Origin: Streptomyces pseudovenezuelae
GTDB lineage: Bacteria; Actinomycetota; Actinomycetes; Streptomycetales; Streptomycetaceae
Direction of reading: 5' to 3'
NCBI RefSeq assembly: GCF_029892565.1
Contig: NZ_JARXVH010000010.1
Location: 248,001 to 312,000, forward strand
Length of the DNA: 64,000 bases
Both the position numbers and the translations under genes were made by a program. A model generated the notes under the pieces. That model worked only from the letters and a program-made list of their open reading frames with translations. It did no database searches and was not told where the DNA came from. Positions 35,375 through 45,557 of this stretch are shown here, one piece after another (the first letter of the stretch is position 1; each line of letters starts with the position of its first letter).

Positions 35375-36139
35375 CTACGCCTCGCGGCGGTGCCTGCCCG
35401 CGACCTCGCCCTGCTCCGCGCGCTCCTCGGCGAGTGCGGCCTTGCGGTCCTTCTCGGCCTGCTCCTCCGCCTCCATCTCGGCGAAGACGTCGATCGGCGC
35501 GGGCGCCTTCGCGAGGAAGACCCAGGTCAGCCAGACCGCCAGCAGGAAGGGCGGGATCTTGAGGGCGACCAGGACCCAGCCCAGCTGTGCGGTGTTGGCC
35601 CACCAGTACAGCGGGAAGAGGACCGCGCACTTGGCGAGGAGGATCAGGCCCCAGGCCCAACTGGCCTTCGCATACGCCTTCTTGCGGCCCGGGTTGCGGG
35701 TGCGCCAGGAGAGGTTCTCCTTGAAGACCGGGCCGAGGATGAGCCCGATCAGCGGGACCCCGCACAGGGTCGTGATGATGTACGCCAGCGCCAGGCCCAG
35801 CGTGTAGAGCATGCCGGGGAGGTAGAAGTCCTTGGCGTTGCCGGTCATCATCGCGAAGACGACACCGAAGGCGACGCCGAAGACACCGCTGAAGGCGTGC
35901 TTGACGGTGTCCCGCATGACCAGCCGGACCACCACGAGCGCCAGGGACACGGCGAGGGCGGCGATGGCCGCCCAGTGCAGGTCCTTGTTGATCGTGAAGA
36001 TGGTGACGAACAGCAGGCCGGGCAGGACGGTCTCGACCATGCCCCGCACTCCACCGAACGCCTCGAACAGGGCGGCCTCGGTCACCGCCCGAGCATCGTC
36101 GGCTTGAGTGTCTTCGGTCGGCTTGTCGAGCGACGTCAC
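35375..36139 (-). CDS. DUF3159 family integral membrane protein
   Basis: This 254-aa protein has a short polar N-terminus, then about six hydrophobic segments (LPGLLFVTIF, AAIAALAVSLALVVVRLV, FSGVFGVAFGVVFAM, MLYTLGLALAYIITTL, GLILLAKCAVLFPLYWW, FLLAVWLTWVFLA) and a charged C-terminal tail. It is an actinobacterial membrane family of unknown function, found beside trkA and an OB-fold gene as here (Rv2693c in M. tuberculosis). The GTG start follows GGGAG and comes 3 bases after the stop of the OB-fold gene, so the two are cotranscribed. Confidence 0.85.
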   Translation of the reverse strand: MTSLDKPTEDTQADDARAVTEAALFEAFGGVRGMVETVLPGLLFVTIFTINKDLHWAAIAALAVSLALVVVRLVMRDTVKHAFSGVFGVAFGVVFAMMTGNAKDFYLPGMLYTLGLALAYIITTLCGVPLIGLILGPVFKENLSWRTRNPGRKKAYAKASWAWGLILLAKCAVLFPLYWWANTAQLGWVLVALKIPPFLLAVWLTWVFLAKAPAPIDVFAEMEAEEQAEKDRKAALAEERAEQGEVAGRHRREA

Positions 36140-36142
36140 CGG

Positions 36143-36541
36143 CTACTCCCGTCCGAGGGGTCTCAGTTCGTATTTCGGATTGAACAGCACCCGGCGGCCT
36201 CTGCTCATCGAGATCCGGCCCGATGCGATCAGTCTGCGTCCCGGCTCTATCCCCACGATGGAGCGCCTGCCGAGCCACACCACGTCCAGCGCGGCGGAGC
36301 CGTCGAACAGCTCGGCCTCCAGGGCCGGGACTCCCGCGCGCGGGCGCAGGGTGACCGTGCGCAAGGTACCAGTAACCGTGACGATCTGTCGGTCGTGGCA
36401 GTCACCGATCCGCACGCAGCCGGCGGTCTCCGCGTCCTCGCGCAGCTCCTCCGACTCCAGGTCCTCCTGGGAGGAGGAGAGCCGGTCGAGCATGCGCCGG
36501 AAGCGGCCCACCGGCTTTTCGGAACGAGGGACAGCGCTCAT
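36143..36541 (-). CDS. OB-fold nucleic-acid-binding protein
   Basis: This protein of about 132 aa begins with MSAVPRSEKPVGRFRRML. The C-terminal 90 residues (CVRIGDCHDRQIVTVTGTLRTVTLRP, LEAELFDGSAALDVVWLGRR, GRRLIASGRIS) form an OB fold similar to the anticodon-binding-type domain of RecG or lysyl-tRNA synthetase. No catalytic domain is present. No ribosome site precedes the ATG, but TACGCT lies 6 bases upstream, so a leaderless mRNA is possible. It heads the DUF3159 operon (Rv2694c position). Role is unknown. Confidence 0.8.
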   Translation of the reverse strand: MSAVPRSEKPVGRFRRMLDRLSSSQEDLESEELREDAETAGCVRIGDCHDRQIVTVTGTLRTVTLRPRAGVPALEAELFDGSAALDVVWLGRRSIVGIEPGRRLIASGRISMSRGRRVLFNPKYELRPLGRE

Positions 36542-36637
36542 ATCTGAAGCGTACCGGGGTGCACTGACACGTACGTACCCGCGAGCCCGAGCGTTCGAAC
36601 GGGTACCCCGGCCCCGGTCACTTGTCGTCACGTGTCC

Positions 36638-37320
<683 letters not shown>

Positions 37321-37324
<4 letters not shown>

Positions 37325-39867
37325 TGGACCTGCCTCTCGGGTTGTGCCTGCTGTCGAAGCTCCTGCGGGGGCGATCCTGCCGCGCGCAGGGAGAGGACCA
37401 TGGTGAGGCCGCCGCCGGGCGTGTCCTCGGCGTTGAGGGTGCCGCCCATGGCCTCGGCGAAGCCGCGGGCCACCGCGAGCCCCAGGCCCACTCCGGCGCC
37501 GCGCGGGGCGTCGCCGTAGCGCTGGAAGGGCTCGAAGATGCGGTCCTTGGCGTCGTCGGGGACGCCGGGGCCGCGGTCGACCACCCGCACCTCGACCCGG
37601 TCGGCGATCGCGCTGGCGGCCACCAGGACCTGCTTGCCCTGCGGGCTGTACTTGACGGCGTTCTCCACCAGGTTGGCCACCGACCGCTCCAGGAGCCCCG
37701 GGTCGACGGCGACCATGGGCAGCGTCTCCGGAACGTCCAGGTCGACGCTGTCCTCGGGCACCCCGACCAGTGCCATCGGCACCACTTCGTCGAGGTCGAT
37801 CTCGCGGATCAGCGGGGTGACCGTGCCGGTCTGCAGGCGGGACATGTCGAGGAGGTTGCCGACGAGGTGGTCGAGCCGGTCGGCGCCCTCCTCGATGCCC
37901 TCCAGGAGCTCGGCCCGGTCCTCCTCCGACCAGGCCACGTCGTGGGAGCGCAGCGAGGAGACCGCCGCCTTGATGCCGGCCAGCGGGGTGCGCAGGTCGT
38001 GGCTGACGGCGGCGAGCAGGGCCGTGCGGATGCGGTTGCCCTCGGCGAGGGTGCGGGCCCGGTCGGCCTGTTCCTGGAGGCGGCGGCGGTCCAGGACGAC
38101 GGCGGCCTGGGCGGCGAACGCGGCCAGCACCCGGCGGTCCTCGGCGGGCAGCACACGGCCGGTCAGGGCGAGCGCCATGTGGTCGCCGACCGGCACGTCC
38201 ACGTCCGCCTCGTCGGGTCTGGCGACGGGCGGTCCGGTGCCGACGCGGCCGGCACAGGTCCACGGGTCGTGCTCGCCGGTCCGCTCCAGGAGGGCCGCCG
38301 ACTCCATCCCGAAGGTCTCGCGGACCCGCTCCAGGAGGTCCTCCAGGCCGGTCTCGCCGCGCAGCACGTTGCCCGCGAGGAACGACAGGATCTCGGACTC
38401 GGCGCGCAGCCGGGCCGCCTGGTGGGTGCGCCGGGCGGCGAGGTCGACGACGGAGGCGACCGAGATGCCGACGCCTACGAAGATCACGATGGCGACGATG
38501 TTCTTGGGGTCGGCGATGGTGAACTTGTGCAGGGGCGGCGTGTAGTAGTAGTTCAGCAGCAGCGAGCCCACCGCGGCCGAGGCCAGCGAGGGCAGCAGTC
38601 CGCCGAGCAGGGCGGCCGCCACGGTCAGCGCCAGGAACAGCAGCATGTCGTTGGCGAGGCCGAGGTCGACGGTGTTGAGCAGCAGCGCCAGCAGGGCCGG
38701 GCCGAGCACGCCGACGAGCCAGCCCGCGATGATCCGGGACCGGCCGAGCCGGGTGCCCCGGGCGACGGGGAGGCCGCGGCCCTTGCCGGCCTCGCCGTGG
38801 GTGATCAGGTGGACGTCGAGGTCGGGTCCGGACTCGCGGGCCACGGTGGCGCCGACGCCCGGCCCGAAGACGTACTGCCAGGTCTTGCGGCGGGAGACGC
38901 CGAGCACGATCTGGGTGGCGTTGGCCCCGCGCGCGAAGGCGAGCAGGGCGGCCGGTATGTCGTCGCCGACGACGTGGTGGAAGGTGCCGCCGAGGTCCTC
39001 GACCAGGGTGCGCTGCACGGCGAGTTCCTTGGGCGAGGCCCCGGTCAGGCCGTCGCTGCTGGCTATGTAGACGGCCATCACCTCGCCACCGGCGCCCTTC
39101 TCCGCGAGCCGCGCGGCCCGTCGGATGAGGGTGCGCCCCTCGGGCCCGCCGGTCAGGCCGACCACGATCCGCTCCCGCGAGCCCCAGATCTTCGACACCC
39201 GGTGCTCGCTGCGGTACTGCTTCAGGTACTCGTCGACCCGGTCGGCGACCCACAGCAGCGCCAGCTCGCGCAGGGCGGTGAGGTTGCCGGGCCGGAAGTA
39301 GTTGGACAGGGCCGCGTCGACCTTGTCCGGTTTGTAGACGTTCCCGTGTGCCATCCGGCGGCGCAGGGCCTGGGGCGACATGTCGACCAGCTCGATCTGG
39401 TCGGCCCGCCGCACCACCTCGTCCGGCACGGTCTCGCGCTGCCGTACCCCGGTGATCGACTCGACGACGTCGCCCAGCGACTCCAGGTGCTGGATGTTCA
39501 CGGTGGAGACGACATCGATGCCGGCCGCGAGCAGCTCCTCGACGTCCTGCCAGCGCTTGGTGTTGCGCGAGCCGGGGATGTTGGTGTGCGCGAGTTCGTC
39601 CACCAGGGCCACCTGGGGGTGCCTGGCGAGCACCGCGTCGACGTCCATCTCGGAGAAGACGGCCCCGCGGTGCTCCAGCTCCTTGCGGGGCACCTGCTCC
39701 AGGCCGTGCAGCATCACCTCGGTGCGCGGCCGGTCGTGGTGCTCCACGAAGGCGACCACGACGTCGGTACCGCGCTCCACCCGCCGGTGCGCCTCGGAGA
39801 GCATCGCGTACGTCTTGCCGACGCCCGGTGCCGCACCGAGGTATATCCGAAGCTTGCCGCGTCCCAT
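37321..39867 (-). CDS. kdpD: KdpD potassium sensor histidine kinase
   Basis: This 848-aa protein has an N-terminal KdpD domain with Walker A GAAPGVGKT (K18) and LVDELAHTN, then a universal-stress-protein-like domain (about 230-360, VVGLTGGPEG, ANATQIVLG). Four membrane segments follow at about 385-490, then a GAF-like region, the phospho-acceptor H623 in VSHDLRTPL, and an ATPase domain (NLVENAVKYSP, GVGLGLAVARG). It phosphorylates KdpE in response to K+ limitation. Upstream is an ABC transporter ATPase rather than kdpC, so this pair is an orphan with respect to its usual targets. The gap 39868-39999 shows no gene. Confidence 0.93.
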
Positions 39868-39999
39868 GGCCCCATTGTCTTCCGCTCACCGCTGACTGCG
39901 CAGCGTCGAGATTACGGCGGGCTATCGCGACAAAAGGGGCGGGCAGGGGCTGAGCGGCCGTCTTTGACGGAACCCTGACGCGGGGTGCTCAGCGCCGGC

Positions 40000-40695
40000 T
40001 CAGTGCTCGACGATCTCGCCGTCGCCCAGTTCCAGCACCCGGTCGGCAAGGTCGAGCAGGGTCGCGTCGTGGGTGGCGACCAGGGCGGTGACCCGCTCGC
40101 TGTGCACGACGGCGCGCAGCAGCTCCATGACGGCGTGTCCGGTCTCGACGTCCAGCTGGCCGGTCGGCTCGTCGGCGACGAGCAGCGAGGGGCTGTTGGC
40201 GAGGGCGCGGGCGATGGCGACGCGCTGCTGCTGGCCGCCGGAGAGCTCGCCGGGCCGCTGCCGCGCGTGGTCGGCGAGGCCCACCAGGGACAGCAGCAGT
40301 TCGACGCGCTCCTCGCGCTCACGCACGGGCGCCCGGCGCAGCCGCATCGGCACCCCGACGTTCTCGGCGGCGGTAAGGATCGGGACGAGCCCGAAGGACT
40401 GGAAGACGAAGCCGATACGGTCCCGGCGCAGCGCCAGCAGCCCGTCCTCGCCGAGTTCCGAGAGGTCGAGGCCGTCGACGGTGACCCGCCCCCGGTCCGG
40501 CAGGTCGAGTCCGCCGACGATGTTGAGCAGGGTGGTCTTGCCCGACCCCGAGCGCCCCTTGAGAGCGACGAGTTCCCCGCGCGGGACCTCGAAGGAGACC
40601 CCGCGCAGCGCGTGCACGGCGGCCGCCCCGTGGCCGTAGGACTTGTGGACGTCCTCGACCCGCACCATGGTCTCGGTGACCACCTGGTTGTTCAT
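40000..40695 (-). CDS. ABC transporter ATP-binding protein, MacB/LolD type, without partner permease
   Basis: This 231-aa ATPase has Walker A GRSGSGKTT, signature LSGGQQQR, Walker B LLVADEPT and the switch His in VATHD. It belongs to the group that powers FtsX/MacB-type permeases (lipoprotein, peptide or antibiotic export). Start ATG follows GGGGGAGG. No permease gene is next to it on either side: the neighbours are kdpD and a secreted lyase. It may pair with a permease elsewhere or be a leftover. Confidence 0.85.
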   Translation of the reverse strand: MNNQVVTETMVRVEDVHKSYGHGAAAVHALRGVSFEVPRGELVALKGRSGSGKTTLLNIVGGLDLPDRGRVTVDGLDLSELGEDGLLALRRDRIGFVFQSFGLVPILTAAENVGVPMRLRRAPVREREERVELLLSLVGLADHARQRPGELSGGQQQRVAIARALANSPSLLVADEPTGQLDVETGHAVMELLRAVVHSERVTALVATHDATLLDLADRVLELGDGEIVEH

Positions 40696-40755
40696 GTCGC
40701 CTCCCCCGTGGACCGGGCGCCAGTATCGCCGTCCGACGCCCGGCCGATCAACGGT

Positions 40756-41925
40756 TCAGCTCGGGTTGTCTCCGTGGGTGAGGGTCTCCCAGGCCACGAA
40801 GAGGTTGTTGCTGCCGGCCGGGCGCTGGTTCTGGGTCAGCGTCTGGGTGTTGGCCATGGCGATGCCCAGACGGTTGTGCAGGGCGTTGTAGCCGACCTCG
40901 GTGATGGGACCGAGCCCGCGGGTGAGCGTGCCGCCGCACAGCCAGCTCGGGACGGCCTCGCCCAGCTGGTACTTGGACTGGAAGCCGAGCGCCTGCCGCA
41001 GCCGTTCGCCGACGTCGGTGCCGTAGAGGTCGGCACCCTGGATGCGGCTGGTCTCGGCGACGTGCGAGATCGCGGAGATGCCGTACCCGGTGTGCACGAA
41101 GTCCCGGCAGGTCTCCTGGGTGAGCCCGGTGACGAAGGTGGACTGCCCCTGCCAGTACGAGACGATCTTGGCCGTGGTGTTGAGGTTCTGGCTGGGCACG
41201 GTCTTGGGCACCGAGCCGTCGGAGGCGAGGTACACGTAAGCGGCCGTGCGGGTGCGGAACTTGGCCATGGCGGTGTCGTACGACGCCTTGTCCTCCAGGA
41301 AGACGGAGATGCCGACGGCGGCCTCCACCATCGACAGCTCCCAGTTTCCGTTGGAGTTGGAGCCCTTGATGACGACGGGGAGGTAGACGTTGCGCAGCAT
41401 GGTGGAGAAGCGCGCGGAGTTGGCCCAGGTGCCGGTGTACGTGTACTTGATGATCTCGGCGGCCTTGGGCCAGGAGGAGCCGGCCCAGCCGGTCTGCAGG
41501 GGCGCGTTGCTGTTGGTGTGACTGGTGATCGTGCCCGACCAGGCGTCCATGAGCTGGATCGCCTTCTGGGCATAGCGCGCGTCCTTGGTGATGTACCAGG
41601 CGAGCGCGTCGGTGTACGCGGCTATCGCGTCCTCGCGCTCGTCGGTGCAGCCGTAGTTGGGGTTGGAGTACGAGCCGCACTCGACCGTGGCCCGGGGCGC
41701 GGGCGTGCGGGTCAGGCTGGCGTACTTGCTCGCCATCATCTGGTCGTAGGCGCCCTTCCAGGGCTGGGCGCCGGCGTTGACCTTGGTGCGGGCGAACTCC
41801 AGTTGGGCCGCGGAGACGGTGACTCCGGGGTGGACGAAGGCGGCGGGGGCGGAGTGGGCGGCGGGTGCCGAGAGGGCACCGAGCAGCAGGGCGGCCACGG
41901 CTGCGAGCAGTGGGGTACGACGCAC
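40756..41925 (-). CDS. Secreted alginate-lyase-family polysaccharide lyase
   Basis: This 389-aa protein starts with a clear signal peptide (MRRTPLLAAVAALLLGALSAPAAHS-A). The remainder is an alpha/alpha-barrel-like domain of the alginate lyase family (ARYAQKAIQLMDAWSGTITSHT, SNGNWELSMVEAAVGISVFLED, THGDNPS). These enzymes cleave uronate polysaccharides such as alginate or glucuronan by beta-elimination outside the cell; the exact substrate is not clear. Two cysteine pairs may form disulfides. The ATG follows GGAGTCACT, and a near-consensus promoter lies 60 bases upstream. Confidence 0.78.
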   Translation of the reverse strand: MRRTPLLAAVAALLLGALSAPAAHSAPAAFVHPGVTVSAAQLEFARTKVNAGAQPWKGAYDQMMASKYASLTRTPAPRATVECGSYSNPNYGCTDEREDAIAAYTDALAWYITKDARYAQKAIQLMDAWSGTITSHTNSNAPLQTGWAGSSWPKAAEIIKYTYTGTWANSARFSTMLRNVYLPVVIKGSNSNGNWELSMVEAAVGISVFLEDKASYDTAMAKFRTRTAAYVYLASDGSVPKTVPSQNLNTTAKIVSYWQGQSTFVTGLTQETCRDFVHTGYGISAISHVAETSRIQGADLYGTDVGERLRQALGFQSKYQLGEAVPSWLCGGTLTRGLGPITEVGYNALHNRLGIAMANTQTLTQNQRPAGSNNLFVAWETLTHGDNPS

Positions 41926-41986
41926 AGTGACTCCGTTCTCGTATGTGAACGAAAGGCGCCCCTATGAACTCAGGCGTTGGGCGGAG

Positions 41987-42015
41987 ACCATAGGTACAGA
42001 CCAGACTTCCGTCAA
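41987..42015 (-). promoter_or_regulatory. Vegetative-type promoter of the secreted lyase gene
   Basis: On the minus strand TTGACG (42015-42010) and TATGGT (41992-41987) are separated by exactly 17 bases, close to the consensus for the principal sigma factor HrdB. The -10 box lies about 61 bases before the ATG. Confidence 0.65.
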
Positions 42016-42100
42016 GCATTGAAGTAAGCCCCGGAGGCCGGCCGCCGTTCACACGGAGGAGTGCGGGGGTGTGAACGGCGGCAGGCGAACGCGGACATGG

Positions 42101-42134
42101 ACAAGGGCCGCACCCCGAGGGGTACGGCCCTTGT
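42101..42134. terminator. Terminator between the DUF3710 gene and the lyase promoter
   Basis: A 16-base arm (42101-42116) pairs with 42119-42134 with one mismatch around a very small loop; the outer ten pairs ACAAGGGCCG/CGGCCCTTGT are perfect. It follows the DUF3710 stop by about 10 bases on the minus strand. Confidence 0.75.
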
Positions 42135-42144
42135 CAGGTTCTGA

Positions 42145-42909
42145 CTAGCGGACCTCGGTGATCTCCGGTCCGCGCTGGAGCTGGCCCATGCCGCCGGAGA
42201 AGCGCGAGCCCTCCTCCTCCTGCTGGACGCCCTCGGGGACCATCTGGGCGTCGTTCGGCAGCTTCAGGACGATCGGGTCGCGGGGCGCCATCGGGCCCTC
42301 GCCGCGGACCACGACCGTGTCCCGGAAGATCTGCTCCAGCAGACCGGCCGCCTGCGGCTGCACCGCGCCCTGCCCGGAGATCACACCGCGCAGGAACCAG
42401 CGGGGACCGTCCACGCCGATGAACCGCACGACCTGGAAACCGCCCGTGCCGTCCGGCAGTTGCACCGGAACCTGGGCACGCAGCTCCCAGCCCAACGGGC
42501 CCTCGACCTCGTCGACGATGCCACCCTGCTGGGTGATGCCGGTGGCGATCTCCTCGCGCACCTCGCCCCAGATGCCCTCGCGCTTGGGCGCGGCGAAGGC
42601 CTGCAACTGGACGGCGCTGTCGCGCAGCACCACGGTGGCCGCGACGATCGCGTCGCCCGCGACCTCGACCCGCAGCTCCATGCCGTCGACACCCGGCACG
42701 AACAGACCGCCCAGGTCGACCCGGCCCTCGGCCGGATCGCTCACCTCTGTGTCGTCCCAGGGCCGATCGGGGCGCGGCTCCGGTTCGAGCCGCACGCGCG
42801 CGCGCCGGCCGTCTCCGCCGTCCGCCTCGGTGTCGGCACTGTCGACGACCTGCTCGGCCTCGCCGGCCGCGTCCTCGGCGGCATCCCTCTTCTTGCGACG
42901 TCCGAACAC
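42145..42909 (-). CDS. DUF3710 domain protein
   Basis: This 254-aa cytoplasmic protein starts with a GTG preceded by GGAAGGA, giving VFGRRKKRD. The first 90 residues are charged and disordered (many Asp, Glu, Arg); the rest is the actinobacterial DUF3710 domain (LGGLFVPGVDGMELRVEV, AAPKREGIWGEVR, WFLRGVISGQGA). It lies 1 base after the dut stop and is cotranscribed with it, as in mycobacteria (Rv2696c). No biochemical function is established. Confidence 0.85.
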   Translation of the reverse strand: MFGRRKKRDAAEDAAGEAEQVVDSADTEADGGDGRRARVRLEPEPRPDRPWDDTEVSDPAEGRVDLGGLFVPGVDGMELRVEVAGDAIVAATVVLRDSAVQLQAFAAPKREGIWGEVREEIATGITQQGGIVDEVEGPLGWELRAQVPVQLPDGTGGFQVVRFIGVDGPRWFLRGVISGQGAVQPQAAGLLEQIFRDTVVVRGEGPMAPRDPIVLKLPNDAQMVPEGVQQEEEGSRFSGGMGQLQRGPEITEVR

Positions 42910-42910
42910 G

Positions 42911-43471
42911 TCACTGTCCTTCCCGGTCGGATACGACCGAAGCGTATCGATTCCCACCCGCCAGGCCGCCCTGGGCGACCTGACCGCTTGTGCCGCTCGC
43001 GTCGCCCACGGCGGCATGGCCACCGGTGGACCCGAAGCCCCCCTCGGCCCGCGCCGAGTCGGGAAGCTCCACGACCTCCTGGAAGCGGACCTTCTCGACC
43101 TGCTGGACGACCAGTTGGGCGATCCGGTCGAAGCGCTCGAACCGCACGGACTCGTGCGGGTCGAGATTCACCACGATCACCTTGATCTCCCCACGGTACC
43201 CGGCATCAACCGTCCCCGGGGCATTCACGAGGGCGACACCGCAGCGGGCGGCGAGACCGGATCTGGGGTGCACGAAGGCCGCGTACCCCTCCGGGAGGGC
43301 GATAGACACCCCCGTGGGCAGAACAGCCCGTTCCCCGGGCTTGAGTTCACGGCTCTCGGTGGTACGCAGATCGGCTCCGGCGTCACCGGGTTGCGCGTAC
43401 GTCGGAAGCGGTACGTCCGCATCGACGCGGCGGATCAGCACGTTCAGGGGTTCTCGGCTCACGGGGGTCAC
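42911..43471 (-). CDS. dut: dUTPase
   Basis: This 186-aa trimeric dUTP diphosphatase hydrolyses dUTP to dUMP and pyrophosphate, keeping uracil out of DNA. Motifs in order: PGDAGADLRT (1), HPRSGLAARCG (2), GTVDAGYRGEI (3, with the catalytic Asp), RIAQLVVQQV (4) and RAEGGFGSTG (5, the C-terminal lid). The GTG start follows GAGGTGA and overlaps the stop of the upstream thioesterase by 4 bases. The C-terminus has about 25 residues beyond the lid (VAQGGLAGGNRYASV), longer than in many dUTPases. Confidence 0.93.
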   Translation of the reverse strand: MTPVSREPLNVLIRRVDADVPLPTYAQPGDAGADLRTTESRELKPGERAVLPTGVSIALPEGYAAFVHPRSGLAARCGVALVNAPGTVDAGYRGEIKVIVVNLDPHESVRFERFDRIAQLVVQQVEKVRFQEVVELPDSARAEGGFGSTGGHAAVGDASGTSGQVAQGGLAGGNRYASVVSDREGQ

Positions 43472-44052
43472 GGGTTCACCTCGAAGGCACGGGCACGCCG
43501 GGCCTGGTCCGGGTCGTTCATGGCGGCCCGGATCTCCTCCGGGCGGCCGTTGTCGATGAAGTGGTCGACCCTCACCTCGACGAAGAGGGCGTCGGCGCGG
43601 ACGGCGACGGGGCCGTCGGGACCGCCGATCCGGCCGGTGGCGGTCGAGTAGATCTTCCGCCGGGCCACGGCCGTCACCTCGGCCTCCAGGTACAGCACCG
43701 TCCCCACCGGGACCGGCCGCACGAAGTCCGTCTCCAGCCGCCCGGTCACGGCGATCGTCCGCAGCAGCCAGTTCAGCGAGCCGAGCGTCTCGTCCAGCGC
43801 GGTGGCCAGCACTCCGCCGTGCGCGAGCCCGGGCGCCCCCTGATGGGCGGCCTGCACGGTGAACTCGGCGGTGATGGTGACGCCCTCGCCGGCCCGCGCC
43901 GCCAGATGCAGCCCGTGGGGCTGCCCCTCGCCACACCCGAAACACTGTTCGTAGTGCGAACCGAGCAGCTCACCGGGTGCGGGAGCATCGGGGTGTCGCA
44001 CGGGTTTCACCGCGTCGGCGGGAGGCTGAAGAGCCGCGGAAGTACCACTCAC
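43468..44052 (-). CDS. PaaI/YbgC-type hotdog-fold thioesterase family protein
   Basis: The hotdog domain includes CFGCGEGQPHGLHL, HQGAPGLAHGGVLATALDETLG and ETDFVRPVPVGTVLYLEAEV. The HGG...DE arrangement is that of acyl-CoA thioesterases of the PaaI group. I chose the GTG giving VSGTSAALQPPADAV because TAAGGT lies 8 bases upstream in a leaderless-type arrangement; an ATG at 44082 or 44112 would add 10 or 20 residues. It heads the operon with dut and DUF3710 and is divergent from the DUF3093 gene. Substrate is unknown. Confidence 0.8.
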   Translation of the reverse strand: MSGTSAALQPPADAVKPVRHPDAPAPGELLGSHYEQCFGCGEGQPHGLHLAARAGEGVTITAEFTVQAAHQGAPGLAHGGVLATALDETLGSLNWLLRTIAVTGRLETDFVRPVPVGTVLYLEAEVTAVARRKIYSTATGRIGGPDGPVAVRADALFVEVRVDHFIDNGRPEEIRAAMNDPDQARRARAFEVNP

Positions 44053-44110
44053 AGCCGCAGACCTTACCCGCGCGTCGGCCATATCAGGACACCGTGCCAA
44101 GCTTGGCTCC

Positions 44111-44575
44111 ATGCAGCTCTCCGCCGCCCCTTACGAAGAACGCCTCACCGCCCCCCGCACCTGGTGGCTGATCTCCTTCCTGGTCGGGGTCTCCTTCGCC
44201 CTGATCCTGCTGCCGTTCGGCACACTGCCGTTGCTCGGCGGCCTGGTCGGCGGCACGGCGGCGGCCGCGGTCTGCGCGAGCGCCTACGGCTCGGTCCGCA
44301 TCCGCGTGGTGGGCGACTCGCTGATCGCGGGCGAGGCACGGATCCCGGTGGCGGCGCTCGGTGACGCGGAGGTCCTGGACGCGGAGGGGGCCCGCGCCTG
44401 GCGCACGTACAAGGCGGACACGCGCGCGTTCCTGCTGCTGCGTGCCTACATCCCCGGGGCACTGCGGGTGGAGGTCACCGACCCCGCGGACCCGACTCCG
44501 TACCTGTACCTGTCGACGCGTGAGCCCGAGCGGCTGGCCGAGGCTCTGCGGACGGCACGGGAGACAGCGGCCTAG
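44111..44575 (+). CDS. DUF3093 family membrane protein
   Basis: This 154-aa protein has two adjacent hydrophobic segments near the N-terminus (WWLISFLVGVSFALILLPFG and LLGGLVGGTAAAAVCASAYG) followed by a cytoplasmic PH-like domain (VRIRVVGDSLIAGEARIP, TREPERLAEALRTA). The family sits next to dut across actinobacteria (Rv2698) but has no known function. It is the only rightward gene in this stretch. Confidence 0.85.
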   Translation: MQLSAAPYEERLTAPRTWWLISFLVGVSFALILLPFGTLPLLGGLVGGTAAAAVCASAYGSVRIRVVGDSLIAGEARIPVAALGDAEVLDAEGARAWRTYKADTRAFLLLRAYIPGALRVEVTDPADPTPYLYLSTREPERLAEALRTARETAA

Positions 44576-44617
44576 GCCGCCCCGCACAGGGCACGGGGAC
44601 GGGCCTCCAGGCCCCAT

Positions 44618-45544
44618 CTACGGCCCGAGTTCCTTGCGGCCGTCCCCCAGCTCCAACGGCTCGGCCGGGGCCTCCAGGGGCGGCAACGCGGGCAGCGCGT
44701 CCCAGGGCACCTGGACCTTGCGGAGATCGGCACGGATGCGTGCCGCGAGCTTTCTGGTGTCCTTGCGGTTCATGACCGCTCCGACGGCGGCCCCCACCAT
44801 GAAGGGCATCAGGTTCGGCAGATCGCGGACCATGCGCTTCATGATCTGCTGGCGCAGCTCGCGCTTCATGTGACCGTTCAGCGCCGACGTCACCGTCGAC
44901 GGCTTGGTCACCTGGATCCCACGCTCCCCGGACCAGGAGTTCAGATACGTGGTCGTGCGCTCTTTGAGATTGCCGGGCGGGCGCATGCCGTACACCTCGT
45001 ACAGCTCGGCGATGAGCTTGAGCTCGATCGCGGCCACGCCGGTGATCTCGGCGGCCAGTTCGGTCGGCATCGCGGGCGGCACCGGCAGCATCGCCGCCGC
45101 GCCGATCCCGGCACCGACCGTCGCCGTGGCGCTCGCCGCGCCGGCGACGAGTTTGTCGGCGAGCTCCTCGGGCCCCAGGCCCGGGAACTGTTTGCGGAGC
45201 GTCGCGAGGTCCCGTACGGGGATCCTCGGGGCGCTCTCGATGATCCGGTCGGCAAGGTACGCCAGTCCCGCCCTGGCGCGGCTGCCGCCCTTGCGGACGC
45301 CTTCCCTGGCCTTGTCCCGGATCACCGCGGCCCGTCGCCGTGCGACGGGCGCGCTTTCCTGCTCCGTCGGTACCGGGAGGTCACCCCGGTCAGCCGCCGG
45401 TTCGAGCGAGGCCGATCCCGTGGATCCTTTCGTACCGGATGAGCCCCGCTCGTCTTCACGCGCGCCGTGGGGGCCGTCCTTGGGCCCCTTGTCCGCTCCC
45501 GGCAGGGGGAAGCGGCGCTTCCGAGGAGGGGTCGAGCCAGTCAC
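44618..45544 (-). CDS. Conserved hypothetical, possibly membrane-associated
   Basis: This 308-aa protein has a disordered, charged first 80 residues (PRKRRFPLPGADKG, Gly/Ser-rich stretches), an alpha-helical region (RAGLAYLADRIIESAPRIP, LRKQFPGLGPEELADKLV), a Gly/Ala-rich hydrophobic segment (ASATATVGAGIGAAAMLPVPPAMP) and a second one (LMPFMVGAAVGAVMN). I recognise no catalytic motif; an EcsC-like lipid-associated fold is possible. The GTG start lies 13 bases after the DUF4193 stop, so it is likely in that operon. Confidence 0.7.
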   Translation of the reverse strand: MTGSTPPRKRRFPLPGADKGPKDGPHGAREDERGSSGTKGSTGSASLEPAADRGDLPVPTEQESAPVARRRAAVIRDKAREGVRKGGSRARAGLAYLADRIIESAPRIPVRDLATLRKQFPGLGPEELADKLVAGAASATATVGAGIGAAAMLPVPPAMPTELAAEITGVAAIELKLIAELYEVYGMRPPGNLKERTTTYLNSWSGERGIQVTKPSTVTSALNGHMKRELRQQIMKRMVRDLPNLMPFMVGAAVGAVMNRKDTRKLAARIRADLRKVQVPWDALPALPPLEAPAEPLELGDGRKELGP

Positions 45545-45557
45545 GGCCGACCCCGCC

